Shown: positions 39,639 through 49,001 of the stretch, piece by piece
Layout: every line of letters begins with the position of its first letter
Numbering within the stretch: the stretch's first letter is position 1
Assembly (NCBI RefSeq): GCF_021010565.1
Contig: NZ_JAJNAY010000001.1
Location: forward strand, 1,220,001-1,284,000
Origin: Chryseobacterium turcicum
Lineage (GTDB): Bacteria > Bacteroidota > Bacteroidia > Flavobacteriales > Weeksellaceae
Reading direction: 5' to 3'
DNA length: 64,000 nt
Translations under genes and position numbers: made by a program
Notes under the pieces: model-generated
Told to the model about the DNA's origin: nothing
Seen by the model: only the letters and a program-made list of their open reading frames with translations
The model's database searches: none

Positions 39639-40181
39639 ATGGATGGAACAATATCAGAAATAAGAATGTTTGCCGGGAATTTTGCTCCAAGAAATTGGGC
39701 CTTCTGCCAAGGGCAAACGTTAGCAATCAATACAAACCAGGCACTTTTTGCTCTTCTAGGAACAATGTACGGCGGAAATGGAATTTCAACATTTATGTTG
39801 CCCAACTTTGCAGGTAGAACTCCTATGGGAACAGGAAGTGGAGTAGGAACCTCTAATTGGATACTTGGACAAATGAGTGGTACACCAACAGTGACATGTA
39901 CAACTAATAATATGCCGATGCATAATCATGCTTCCGGTACAGAAACAGTTGCTATTAAAACATTTTCAGACGGAGGAGATACGGGTTCTCCCACAAATGG
40001 GACGCTTGCATCAGTAGCAGGGCTGTATTCAAATCAACCTGCGGATTCAACATTAAGACCGATTACAAGTGCATTCAGTTTAAGTGTTGCGGGAGGAAGT
40101 CAGCCCATTAATATTCAGCAACCGTTTTTAGGAATGAATTACATTGTTTGTTTATACGGAATTTTCCCTTCAAGATCATAA
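39639..40181 (+). CDS. Tail-collar-domain protein 3
   Basis: 180 residues with the same motifs (SEIRMFAGNFAPRNWAFCQG, LLGTMYGGNG, LPNFAGRTPMGTG, MPMHNHASG, then IQQPFLGMNYIVCLYGIFPSRS). Third of three tandem paralogs, with no signal peptide. A hairpin directly follows (40193-40226), before the next gene. The triple arrangement suggests a hetero-oligomer of three related subunits. Confidence 0.9.
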   Translation: MDGTISEIRMFAGNFAPRNWAFCQGQTLAINTNQALFALLGTMYGGNGISTFMLPNFAGRTPMGTGSGVGTSNWILGQMSGTPTVTCTTNNMPMHNHASGTETVAIKTFSDGGDTGSPTNGTLASVAGLYSNQPADSTLRPITSAFSLSVAGGSQPINIQQPFLGMNYIVCLYGIFPSRS

Positions 40182-40192
40182 TTAATAATACA

Positions 40193-40230
40193 AAAGCCTC
40201 TAATAGTTTATTCGATTAGAGGCTTTATCA
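40193..40230 (+). terminator. Hairpin between the collar genes and downstream genes, possible partial terminator
   Basis: AAAGCCTCTAAT and ATTAGAGGCTTT form a perfect 12-bp stem with a 10-base loop, followed only by ATCAAG, so the T-run is short. The next ATG is at 40238. It may reduce expression of the downstream genes relative to the collar proteins or protect the upstream mRNA end. Confidence 0.7.
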
Positions 40231-40237
40231 AGAAAAT

Positions 40238-41359
40238 ATGAAAATAGCTTTACTTTTACCACGATCGGTTATTTATCCTTCAATATCTTTTGATTTGATG
40301 GATGGCTTTAAGCAAGCGTTAAAAAATATCGGCTTGGAAGGTCATCATGAAATTGTATCTGCTGGAGTAGGGGTTGCAGCAAAACATGAAGAAATTTATG
40401 ACCGTTGCGAGCAATTTCTATTAGAAGGCGCAGATATTATTATAGGATATATCAATCCTCTTTCTGCAGAATTTGTTCACCCTCTTTTCGAATCTTCGGG
40501 AAAAACGTTACTTGTTTTAGATAGCGGATATCACTTTCCTGCTTTTCAGGGAAAACTTTCTAATGCCTATTTTATATCTCTTCAGGGAGGTTTGTGTACA
40601 AGGGTTATTGCGCACAAAGCAATTGAAGAAGGGCATAAGAATTTTGCATTTACGTGTTCTTTTTATGATGCAGGCTATCGCCCTTCTTATATTTATCCAG
40701 CTACAGTTGAAGAGAAAGGAGGTACCATAGGTTTTAATCATATTACCTCTTTGCGTCGTGAAGATTTTACTCTGGCGCCACTTACAGAATACCTTGAGCA
40801 ACAAAAAGAAACGGCTGTTCTTACAACATTTTGTGGGGATATGGCAGATGATTTTTTCAGAGCAGGTAATGATTTGGTAAATAATCATTCGGTGTATGGA
40901 ACAGGTTTTACATCTGATGAAACCTGGCTTTCAAAAATGCCTTATCCGGGAAGTGACTGGAGTTCTTCTGTAGCTTGGTCTAAAACTTTAAAAACACCAG
41001 AAAATGAAACATTTGTAAGTGTAATGAATAGTCTTAAAGATGGTAAGGCTAATCTTTTCTCTTTATTGGGATGGGAAGCTGCTCTCTTTATTACATTGGA
41101 AAACGAAAATTTCGATGGCGTTACAATCAATTCGCCACGTGGAAAAGTGTATATGAATCCTGAAAACCGATTTACAGAATCTCAGGTTTATTATGCCACG
41201 GTTTCAAAAGATGAAACTACAGGAAACTGTCTTCTGAAAGATGTTGAGGTTGCTACAGTTACAGAATCAGAGCGTGAAAGTTTAAAAAATAATATTAAAT
41301 ACATTCAGAGTATTGAGGCAAATTCTTGGCTCAATGCTTATGCATGTTTAGAATCATAA
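40238..41359 (+). CDS. Periplasmic-binding-protein type 1 fold protein without signal peptide
   Basis: 373 residues. MKIALLLPRSVIYPSISFDLMDGFK, ADIIIGYINPL, KTLLVLDSGYHFPA and VLTTFCGDMADDF fit the two-lobed type 1 binding fold (LivK/ABC amino-acid binding style). Unlike true periplasmic members it begins directly with the first strand, so it should stay in the cytoplasm unless exported some other way. Its last codon overlaps the next start by one base (TAATG), so translation is coupled with the formyltransferase. With the collar genes it forms a set I do not know as a described system. It might bind a small molecule or the formyltransferase substrate; this is inference. Confidence 0.75.
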   Translation: MKIALLLPRSVIYPSISFDLMDGFKQALKNIGLEGHHEIVSAGVGVAAKHEEIYDRCEQFLLEGADIIIGYINPLSAEFVHPLFESSGKTLLVLDSGYHFPAFQGKLSNAYFISLQGGLCTRVIAHKAIEEGHKNFAFTCSFYDAGYRPSYIYPATVEEKGGTIGFNHITSLRREDFTLAPLTEYLEQQKETAVLTTFCGDMADDFFRAGNDLVNNHSVYGTGFTSDETWLSKMPYPGSDWSSSVAWSKTLKTPENETFVSVMNSLKDGKANLFSLLGWEAALFITLENENFDGVTINSPRGKVYMNPENRFTESQVYYATVSKDETTGNCLLKDVEVATVTESERESLKNNIKYIQSIEANSWLNAYACLES

Positions 41360-42294
41360 TGACGACATCCAGAATAGCAGTTTTATGTAACAATCGCATG
41401 GCGATTCCGGCTTTGCAGGCTCTGTCTGCGCAAGGTCGACTTTGTGCTTTAGGAGTGCCAGAAGGAAATACAGATGTTATAGATTTCTGTATAATGCTTT
41501 CAAAACAGTCTAGCATACCATTATTTATCATTAAAAAAGAAATTCTCTCTGCTCAGTTAGAAGAATTAATGGTAAAAACTAATGCTCAGTTTATTTTTAC
41601 CATGACGTTTCCTTGGAAGATACCCGGGGAATTTTTAAACCAAAATCCGGGTAAATTTTACAATTTTCATTATGGATTACTACCCGAAATGCGAGGTGCA
41701 GATCCTGTTTTTGAATCTATCAGAAGAGAAGCAAAGGAAACAGGAATTACTGTGCATGCTATTGAAGATAAAATTGATAAAGGGGCAATTATTTTGAAAA
41801 AGATTTTACCTCTTTCAATAAAAATGACCCATGGTGTACTTTGTACAAACTTATCATGGTTGGGAGCAAACTTGCTTAGTGAGCTTTTAATTTTATTAAA
41901 AAATAATTCTAAAGGCACACAGCAAGATGAGGGCAATGCTAAATATTTCACAAAACCTGCAGCCGCAGATGTTTGTATTTCTTGGCAAAGATACGATGCT
42001 AAAACCATCGAAGCTTTATCTAGAGCTTGCAACCCGTGGAATAAAGGAGCATACACACAATGGAATGGCTGGAATATAAGAGTGGTAGAAGCAACCGTAA
42101 TTAATGAAGCTTCAAATCAATCTGATGTTCCTGGAACAATTCTGTCGTTGGACGAACACAATGGTCTTATTGTAAAATGTAATAATGAAACTCAACTTCG
42201 ATTAGACATCATCTATACAGATGAAGGATTTATGAGTGGTCACAAACTGTTTGCTTTTGGTATGAAAAAAGGCAGTCGGTTTGTAAATCTTTAA
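41359..42294 (+). CDS. Formyltransferase family protein (Fmt-like fold)
   Basis: 311 residues from the ATG at 41359, chosen because it overlaps the previous stop and starts just before the first strand. Catalytic pattern Asn102-x-His104 (FYNFHYGLLPEMRG) and Asp140 (DKIDKGAII) match the N-H-D triad of 10-formyl-tetrahydrofolate transferases, and TGITVHAI at about 128-135 is also typical. A smaller C-terminal domain (about 205-311) resembles the Fmt C-terminal barrel. Its context with collar proteins and a surface adhesin argues against a housekeeping initiator-tRNA role. It may formylate an amino sugar or a protein; the substrate is unknown. The adhesin gene follows after 18 bp. Confidence 0.8.
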   Translation: MTTSRIAVLCNNRMAIPALQALSAQGRLCALGVPEGNTDVIDFCIMLSKQSSIPLFIIKKEILSAQLEELMVKTNAQFIFTMTFPWKIPGEFLNQNPGKFYNFHYGLLPEMRGADPVFESIRREAKETGITVHAIEDKIDKGAIILKKILPLSIKMTHGVLCTNLSWLGANLLSELLILLKNNSKGTQQDEGNAKYFTKPAAADVCISWQRYDAKTIEALSRACNPWNKGAYTQWNGWNIRVVEATVINEASNQSDVPGTILSLDEHNGLIVKCNNETQLRLDIIYTDEGFMSGHKLFAFGMKKGSRFVNL

Positions 42295-42312
42295 CCTAAA
42301 AATGAATTAAAT

Positions 42313-45300
42313 ATGAGAAATTTTTATTCAAAAATCAAAACGCTAACAAGAACGGCTCTTACAACGGGTGCGTTATTGCTGGGATTTGCGGCTAATGCTC
42401 AAACGATTCTCGCGGCAGGAGATATCGCTTTTACGAACTATGATTCTAGCCCTCCATCGGGTGTGGGAGATAAGTTTTCTTTTGTCTTGCTTACACCTAT
42501 TTCGGGAGGAACAACGATTAGTTTTACCGACCGAGGGTATATTGGCTCAGGATGGCAGCCTGTCGGAGGAACAGAGTCTAGCATAACTTGGGTAAGCTCT
42601 ACTGCAATTCCCATGGGAACAGAAATATCTATAGTAGGGCTTACAGCCTCTACCTATAATCCTGCAACAACAACGTCAACGCCTAATGGTACAGTTACAC
42701 TTACAGAGGGCTCAACTACAAATGGACTTTCATTGTCTAATGTAGGAGATCAGATTATTGCATTTCAAGGAGGTGCTGGCAGCATTACAGGAAGCGGAGC
42801 GTATTGTATTGCGGGAATTAATTATTTTTATAGCCCAACTACAACAACTGCTGGATGGAATTTAGGAGCATCCTATCCAAATCCTAATGCATCATTAATG
42901 CCTCCTGGGCTTGTCGGAGGGACAAGTGCATTTTATACAGGTTCAGTATCGGGAAATACACTTGCGATTTCAGGAAAATTTAATTGTACAGGAACACCTA
43001 CTACGACCGCAGCCTTGGTACGTACCGCAGTAATGACTATGGCAAACTGGTCGCTTAGTACTGCTGTAGGTTCGGCATATTCAGGATGTCAATTTATAGG
43101 AAATAATCCTGTAATTACAGGAAATCCACCAAACAGAACAATTTGTGCGAATGGAAATACTACATTTCCTATTTCTGCAACAGGGGCAACTTCTTATCAG
43201 TGGTATCAAGATTCAGGAAGTGGATTTGTTGCTTTGACTAATGGAGCTCCATTTTCGGGAGTTACAACAAGTACATTAACGATAACAGGAGCAACTGGTG
43301 CACTGAACGGATATCAATATCGTTGTGTTGCAACTAATTCTTCAGGCTCTGCAACGACAAATTTAGCTAATTTAACGGTTGTATCTGTTTCTGCAACGAC
43401 TACTAAAACAAATGTTTCGTGTAATGGTGGCAATAATGGTACAGCAACAGTTACTGCATCAGGAGGTATTGCTCCTTATACGTATTCATGGTCTCCATCT
43501 GGGGGAACAGGTGCTACAGCAACTGGTTTAGGAGTTGGAACTTATACCGTAACCGTAACTGATAATATTGGATGTACAACAACTGCTACAGCTACGATTA
43601 CCCAGCCATCCGCGATGAGTGCAACCTTATCTCAAACGAATGTTTCATGTAACGGCGGTACAAACGGATCAGCGGGTATTGTTGTATCTGGCGGAACAGC
43701 ACCATATACGTATTCATGGTCTCCAACAGGCGGAGCAGCAGCAACAGCTACCGGTTTAGGAGTTGGAGTTTACACGGTAACCGTAACGGACGCTAATTCT
43801 TGTACTTTAACAAGAACGGTAACGATTACTCAGCCTACTGCGATGAGTGCAACGGTATCTCAAACGAATGTTTCATGTAACGGAGGTTCAAACGGAACAG
43901 CAGGTATTGTTGTATCTGGCGGAACAGCACCATATACTTATTCATGGTCTCCAACAGGCGGAGCGGCAGCAACAGCTACCGGTTTAGGAGTTGGAGTTTA
44001 CACGGTAACCGTAACGGACGCTAATTCTTGTACTTTAACAAGAACAGTGACGATTACTCAACCTACTGCGATGAGTGCAACGGTATCTCAAACGAATGTT
44101 TCATGTAACGGCGGTACAAACGGATCAGCGGGTATTGTTGTATCTGGCGGAACAGCACCATATACTTATTCATGGTCTCCAACAGGCGGAGCAGCAGCAA
44201 CAGCTACCGGTTTAGGAGTTGGCGTTTACACGGTAACCGTAACGGATGCTAATTCTTGTATTTTAACAAGAACAGTAACGATTACCCAGCCATCCGCGAT
44301 GAGTGCAACACTTTCTCAAACGAACGTTTCATGTAACGGCGGTACAAACGGATCAGCAGGTATTGTTGTATCTGGCGGAACAGCACCATATACTTATTCA
44401 TGGTCTCCTTCAGGTGGAACAGCAGCAACAGCTACTGGTTTAGGAGTTGGCGTTTACACGGTAACCGTAACGGATGCTAATTCTTGTATTTTAACAAGAA
44501 CAGTGACGATTACTCAGCCTACAGCAATTGCAGGAACGACCGTAGTTACGAATATTGCATGTAACGGAAGTTCAACAGGAGCAATTAATTTAACTCCATC
44601 AGGAGGAATAACGCCTTACACCTTCAACTGGGGTGGTGGAATCACTACTGAAGACCGTACCGGTTTAGCAGCAGGAACTTACACGGTAACAATTACTGAT
44701 GCTAACGGATGTACAAGAACAGTGAGTGCTACTGTAACTCAGCCTACGGCAATGAGTGCAACGCTTTCTCAAACGAATATTGCGTGTAACGGTGGAACCA
44801 ATGGTTCAGCTAGTATCGTTGTAACAGGTGGAACAGCTCCATATACGTATTCATGGTCTCCTTCAGGCGGAACAGCAGCAACAGCTACTGGTTTAGCAGC
44901 AGGAACTTACACAGTGACAGTGACCGATGCTAATGCTTGTACAATTACAAGAACAGTAACGATTACTCAACCTACAGCGATGAGTGCAACCGTTTCACAA
45001 ACAAATATTTCATGTAATAGTGGAACAAACGGATCTGCAGGTATTGTTGTAACAGGTGGAACAGCTCCATATACGTATTCATGGTCTCCTTCAGGCGGAA
45101 CTGCAGCAACAGCTACTGGATTGTCTTCAGGAACTTATACAGTAACCGTAACAGATGCTAACGCTTGTACAATTACAAGAACAGTAACGATTACTCAACC
45201 TACAGCAATGAGTGCAACCGTATCTCAAACAAATGTTTCATGTAATAGTGGAACAAACGGATCTGCAGGTATTGTTGTAACAGGTGGAACAGCTCCATAT

Positions 45301-47979
45301 ACGTATTCATGGTCTCCTTCAGGCGGAACAGCAGCAACAGCTACTGGTTTAGCAGCAGGAACTTACACAGTGACAGTGACCGATGCTAATGCTTGTACAA
45401 TTACAAGAACAGTAACGATTACTCAACCTACAGCGATGAGTGCAACCGTTTCACAAACAAATGTTTCATGTAATAGTGGAACAAACGGATCTGCAGGTAT
45501 TGTTGTAACAGGTGGAACAGCACCTTATACGTATTCATGGTCACCAAGTGGTGGAACAGCAGCAACAGCTACCGGTTTAGCAGCAGGAATTTACATAGTG
45601 ACAGTAACCGATGCTAATGCTTGTACAATTACAAGAACAGTAACGATTACTCAACCTACAGCAATGAGTGCAATCGTATCTCAAACAAATGTTTCATGTA
45701 ATAGTGGAACAAACGGATCTGCAGGTATTGTTGTAACAGGTGGAACAGCTCCATATACTTACTCATGGTCTCCTTCCGGCGGAACAGCAGCAACAGCGAC
45801 TGGATTGGCAGCAGGAACTTACACGGTAACGGTAACAGATGCTAACGCTTGTACTTTAACAAGAACAGTAACGATTACTCAGCCAACTGCAATGAGTGCA
45901 ACCGTTTCACAAACGAACGTTTCATGTAATAGTGGTTCAAACGGCTCAGCAGGTATCGTTGTAACAGGAGGAACAGCTCCATATACGTATTCATGGTCTC
46001 CTTCAGGCGGAACAACAGCAACAGCTACTGGTTTATTAGCAGGAACTTATACAGTAACCGTAACAGATGCTAATGCTTGTACGTTAACAAGAACAGTAAC
46101 GATTACGCAACCTACAGCAATGAGTGCAACCGTATCTCAAACAAATGTTTCATGTAACGGCGGTACAAACGGATCAGCGGGTATTGTTGTATCTGGCGGA
46201 ACAGCGCCATATACGTATTCATGGTCTCCTTCAGGCGGAACAGCAGCAACAGCTACTGGATTGGCAGCAGGAACTTATACGGTAACGGTAACAGATGCTA
46301 ATGCTTGTACGTTAACAAGAACAGTAACGATTACTCAGCCTACCGCGATGAGTGCAACGCTTTCTCAAACGAACGTTTCATGTAATAGTGGTTCAAATGG
46401 AACAGCAGGTATTGTTGTAACAGGTGGAACAGCACCATATACTTATTCATGGTCTCCTTCAGGCGGAACTGCAGCAACAGCTACTGGATTGTCTTCAGGA
46501 ACTTATACAGTAACCGTAACAGATGCTAACGCTTGTACAATTACAAGAACAGTAACGATTACTCAACCTACAGTAATGAGTGCAACCGTATCTCAAACAA
46601 ATGTTTCATGTAATAGTGGAACAAACGGATCTGCAGGTATTGTTGTAACAGGTGGAACAGCTCCATATACTTATTCATGGTCTCCTTCAGGTGGAACAGC
46701 AGCAACAGCTACCGGTTTAGCAGCAGGAACTTATACAGTAACCGTAACAGATGCTAATGCTTGTACAATTACAAGAACGGTAACGATTACTCAGCCTACC
46801 GCAATTTCAGGAACAACAGTAGTTACGAATATCGCATGTAACGGAAGTTCTACAGGAGCTATTAATTTAACTCCATCAGGAGGAACCGCGCCTTATACAT
46901 TTAATTGGGGTGGAGGAATCACTACAGAAGATCGTACTGGTTTAGCAGCGGGAACTTACACGGTAACAATTACTGATGCTAATGGATGTACAAGAACAGT
47001 GAGTGCTACTATAACTCAGCCTACCGCAATGAGTGCAACGCTTTCTCAAACGAACGTTTCATGTAATAGTGGTTCAAATGGAACAGCAGGTATTGTTGTA
47101 TCAGGTGGAACAGCACCTTATACGTATTCATGGTCTCCTTCAGGTGGAACAGCAGCAACAGCTACTGGATTGTCTTCAGGAACTTACACAGTGACAGTAA
47201 CCGATGCTAATGCTTGTACAATTACAAGAACAGTAACGATTACTCAACCAGCTACAGCGGTTTCAGGAACAACAGTGGTTACCAATGTAGCATGTAATGG
47301 TGGAGCTACAGGAGCAATTAATTTAACTCCATCAGGTGGAACAGCACCTTACACTTTCAACTGGGGTGGTGGAATCACTACTGAAGACCGTACTAATTTA
47401 GCGGCAGGAACTTACACCGTAACCATTACTGATGCTAACGGATGTACAGGAACAGTGAGTGCGACAGTAACTCAATCGAGTGCAGTTGCGGCGCCAACTG
47501 GGGTAGCAACACAAAGCTTTAATTTAGGAGATACTTTAAGTGCTTTGGTAGTAACTGGACAGAACATCAAATGGTATGCTTCAGCTACGGATGCTGCAAA
47601 CCATACGGGAAGCTTACCAATCACTACGGTAATTGTAAATAATACAACGTATTATGCAACTCAAACAGTAGGAGTTTGTGAGTCTACAGCTTCATTGGCT
47701 GTTCTTGCTTACAACGCTACTTTGGGTGTAGGTAACCTTACAAAATCATCATCAGATATGCAGATTTACCCTAATCCGGTAGTAGATATCCTTAACGTAA
47801 GCGGAGAGGAGAAAATTATAAGATTAGCTATTTACTCAGCAGATGGTAGAAAAGTTACTGAGAAAGTAATATCTAAAAATGAAAGAAGCATCAATGTACA
47901 TTCATTAGTACAAGGTGTTTATTTACTTCAGGTATTTACTAAAGATGGTGTGAAATCATTCAAATTTATAAAAAGATAG
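42313..47979 (+). CDS. Giant SprB-repeat adhesin with T9SS type A sorting domain
   Basis: 1888 residues. Signal peptide (about 1-29, ending FAANAQ), an N-terminal beta domain (about 30-240, GDIAFTNYDSS...GTTISFTDRG), an Ig-like domain (about 275-355, YQWYQDSG), then 18 SprB-type repeats of about 75 residues (about 361-1725). After these come a short Ig-like domain (about 1725-1805) and a type A sorting domain (1816-1888, MQIYPNPVVDILNVSG). SprB repeats occur in the gliding adhesin SprB of Flavobacterium johnsoniae; this protein is much smaller than SprB and uses a type A signal. It is predicted to be a long surface filament exported by T9SS. Located 18 bp after the formyltransferase gene and ended by a terminator, it is likely part of the same transcript. 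Confidence 0.9.
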   Translation: MRNFYSKIKTLTRTALTTGALLLGFAANAQTILAAGDIAFTNYDSSPPSGVGDKFSFVLLTPISGGTTISFTDRGYIGSGWQPVGGTESSITWVSSTAIPMGTEISIVGLTASTYNPATTTSTPNGTVTLTEGSTTNGLSLSNVGDQIIAFQGGAGSITGSGAYCIAGINYFYSPTTTTAGWNLGASYPNPNASLMPPGLVGGTSAFYTGSVSGNTLAISGKFNCTGTPTTTAALVRTAVMTMANWSLSTAVGSAYSGCQFIGNNPVITGNPPNRTICANGNTTFPISATGATSYQWYQDSGSGFVALTNGAPFSGVTTSTLTITGATGALNGYQYRCVATNSSGSATTNLANLTVVSVSATTTKTNVSCNGGNNGTATVTASGGIAPYTYSWSPSGGTGATATGLGVGTYTVTVTDNIGCTTTATATITQPSAMSATLSQTNVSCNGGTNGSAGIVVSGGTAPYTYSWSPTGGAAATATGLGVGVYTVTVTDANSCTLTRTVTITQPTAMSATVSQTNVSCNGGSNGTAGIVVSGGTAPYTYSWSPTGGAAATATGLGVGVYTVTVTDANSCTLTRTVTITQPTAMSATVSQTNVSCNGGTNGSAGIVVSGGTAPYTYSWSPTGGAAATATGLGVGVYTVTVTDANSCILTRTVTITQPSAMSATLSQTNVSCNGGTNGSAGIVVSGGTAPYTYSWSPSGGTAATATGLGVGVYTVTVTDANSCILTRTVTITQPTAIAGTTVVTNIACNGSSTGAINLTPSGGITPYTFNWGGGITTEDRTGLAAGTYTVTITDANGCTRTVSATVTQPTAMSATLSQTNIACNGGTNGSASIVVTGGTAPYTYSWSPSGGTAATATGLAAGTYTVTVTDANACTITRTVTITQPTAMSATVSQTNISCNSGTNGSAGIVVTGGTAPYTYSWSPSGGTAATATGLSSGTYTVTVTDANACTITRTVTITQPTAMSATVSQTNVSCNSGTNGSAGIVVTGGTAPYTYSWSPSGGTAATATGLAAGTYTVTVTDANACTITRTVTITQPTAMSATVSQTNVSCNSGTNGSAGIVVTGGTAPYTYSWSPSGGTAATATGLAAGIYIVTVTDANACTITRTVTITQPTAMSAIVSQTNVSCNSGTNGSAGIVVTGGTAPYTYSWSPSGGTAATATGLAAGTYTVTVTDANACTLTRTVTITQPTAMSATVSQTNVSCNSGSNGSAGIVVTGGTAPYTYSWSPSGGTTATATGLLAGTYTVTVTDANACTLTRTVTITQPTAMSATVSQTNVSCNGGTNGSAGIVVSGGTAPYTYSWSPSGGTAATATGLAAGTYTVTVTDANACTLTRTVTITQPTAMSATLSQTNVSCNSGSNGTAGIVVTGGTAPYTYSWSPSGGTAATATGLSSGTYTVTVTDANACTITRTVTITQPTVMSATVSQTNVSCNSGTNGSAGIVVTGGTAPYTYSWSPSGGTAATATGLAAGTYTVTVTDANACTITRTVTITQPTAISGTTVVTNIACNGSSTGAINLTPSGGTAPYTFNWGGGITTEDRTGLAAGTYTVTITDANGCTRTVSATITQPTAMSATLSQTNVSCNSGSNGTAGIVVSGGTAPYTYSWSPSGGTAATATGLSSGTYTVTVTDANACTITRTVTITQPATAVSGTTVVTNVACNGGATGAINLTPSGGTAPYTFNWGGGITTEDRTNLAAGTYTVTITDANGCTGTVSATVTQSSAVAAPTGVATQSFNLGDTLSALVVTGQNIKWYASATDAANHTGSLPITTVIVNNTTYYATQTVGVCESTASLAVLAYNATLGVGNLTKSSSDMQIYPNPVVDILNVSGEEKIIRLAIYSADGRKVTEKVISKNERSINVHSLVQGVYLLQVFTKDGVKSFKFIKR
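43393..47488 (+). repeat. 18 tandem SprB repeats, period about 225 bp
   Basis: Eighteen units encode SQTNVSCN-x-GTNGSAGIVV, GGTAPYTYSWSPSGG and TYTVTVTDANACT modules. Fifteen are of one class. Three (units 6, 16, 18) belong to a second class (VTNIACNGSSTGAINLTPSG, FNWGGGITTEDRT). Neighbouring units are nearly identical at DNA level, so the array is prone to unequal crossing-over. Confidence 0.92.
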
Positions 47980-48013
47980 AATATTTTAATAGTAATACCA
48001 TAACTTAATAATC

Positions 48014-48045
48014 AACCAGTAGCAATTTATTGCTGCTGGTTTTTT
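48014..48045 (+). terminator. Intrinsic terminator after the SprB-repeat adhesin
   Basis: AACCAGTAGCAAT and ATTGCTGCTGGTT form a 13-bp stem with one G-U, followed by a T-run. It ends the 38.4-48.0 kb gene set. Confidence 0.88.
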
Positions 48046-48158
48046 ATTGCTTAATGATTTGATAGAGGTATTCTTAAATTTGATTTTTAGATTATTGTAT
48101 TTTTTTGTTTTCAATTTAAAAATTGAGTTAATTTAGATTTATAAAAGTTTTTAAACAG

Positions 48159-49001
48159 ATGAAAAATTTTAAAATATTGGTTCTTGTTTTTATAATTTTT
48201 GCTTGCAGATATCATGCGCAGCCATTTAATTTAAAATCAGTTGGCGAGGCGAAAGAATTTGGTCTTAAAATTTATTACGGAACTCATGGTAAAGGAGCTT
48301 TTGTGCAATACAAAGGTCAGAAAGGAATTATTCCTTTAAAAATAAAAAGCGTTGCCATCGATGACAGCCAACGAGAATATAATCAGCCAAATTTTACCTC
48401 TTATATTTGGGACGAAGTAGTGAATGGAAAAATTAATGGAACTTATTATCTTACCGAAGGTCTGCGGGATGTTTTCGATATTCGATATATCAGAAAAAAG
48501 GATGGTAGGGTTTTTCAGTTAGCTCTTGATGAAAATAAAAGCAAAAAGTATGATGGAGTCAATCAATTTTTACTTTATGATGCACTTATTTCTTACAATA
48601 CTTTTGCTGATAATTATTTAACGATAAAATATTCTGATACAAATCAGTTTAAAACTGAGTTACCAGATGTAGATAATCCAAATTATTCTAGACAAGCTAT
48701 TATTGATGATTACAATTTTGACGGTTTTGATGATATCTCATTTTCAATTCCCGATGCTGGAATTGGAGTCTACAGAATGTTTACCGTTTTTCTATATAAT
48801 GCTAAAACTAAAAAATTTGAAGAACTCGTCGAGCCAGATTTCAGCAAATCAAAATGTGAATGTTTGTGTAATCTTAAAATCGATAAAAATAAAAAAATGA
48901 TTACCAGCGAATGTAGAGGAGGAGCAAGATGGTGGAAAGATTTTTATCAATACAAAAACGGAAAACTCGTTTGGGTTCGCTCTCAGGAAATGCACGAATA
49001 A
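48159..49001 (+). CDS. Putative lipoprotein with XAC2610-like C-terminal domain
   Basis: 280 residues. A hydrophobic N-terminus ending VFIIFAC (Cys16) reads as a lipobox. The C-terminal half has a DYNFDGFDDISFSI motif, an Asp-rich loop, then a strand with YNAKTKKFEELV and a final YQYKNGKLVWV. This layout resembles XAC2610-related proteins, some of which inhibit lysozyme-like effectors. The similarity is by eye and moderate. ATG start, no operon partner. Confidence 0.6.
   Translation: MKNFKILVLVFIIFACRYHAQPFNLKSVGEAKEFGLKIYYGTHGKGAFVQYKGQKGIIPLKIKSVAIDDSQREYNQPNFTSYIWDEVVNGKINGTYYLTEGLRDVFDIRYIRKKDGRVFQLALDENKSKKYDGVNQFLLYDALISYNTFADNYLTIKYSDTNQFKTELPDVDNPNYSRQAIIDDYNFDGFDDISFSIPDAGIGVYRMFTVFLYNAKTKKFEELVEPDFSKSKCECLCNLKIDKNKKMITSECRGGARWWKDFYQYKNGKLVWVRSQEMHE

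Noticed and set aside
38462..40181. Collar genes taken as a prophage remnant
   Set aside because: No integrase, capsid, terminase, portal or lysis gene is nearby; collar-domain triplets of this size also occur outside phages.
41670..42056. 128-residue minus-strand frame in the formyltransferase gene
   Set aside because: Antisense to the catalytic region, with no independent signals.
43393..47488. Regular tandem repeats, considered as a CRISPR-like or satellite array
   Set aside because: The period is about 225 bp, the repeats are in frame throughout and encode SprB domains; there are no short repeats with unique spacers.
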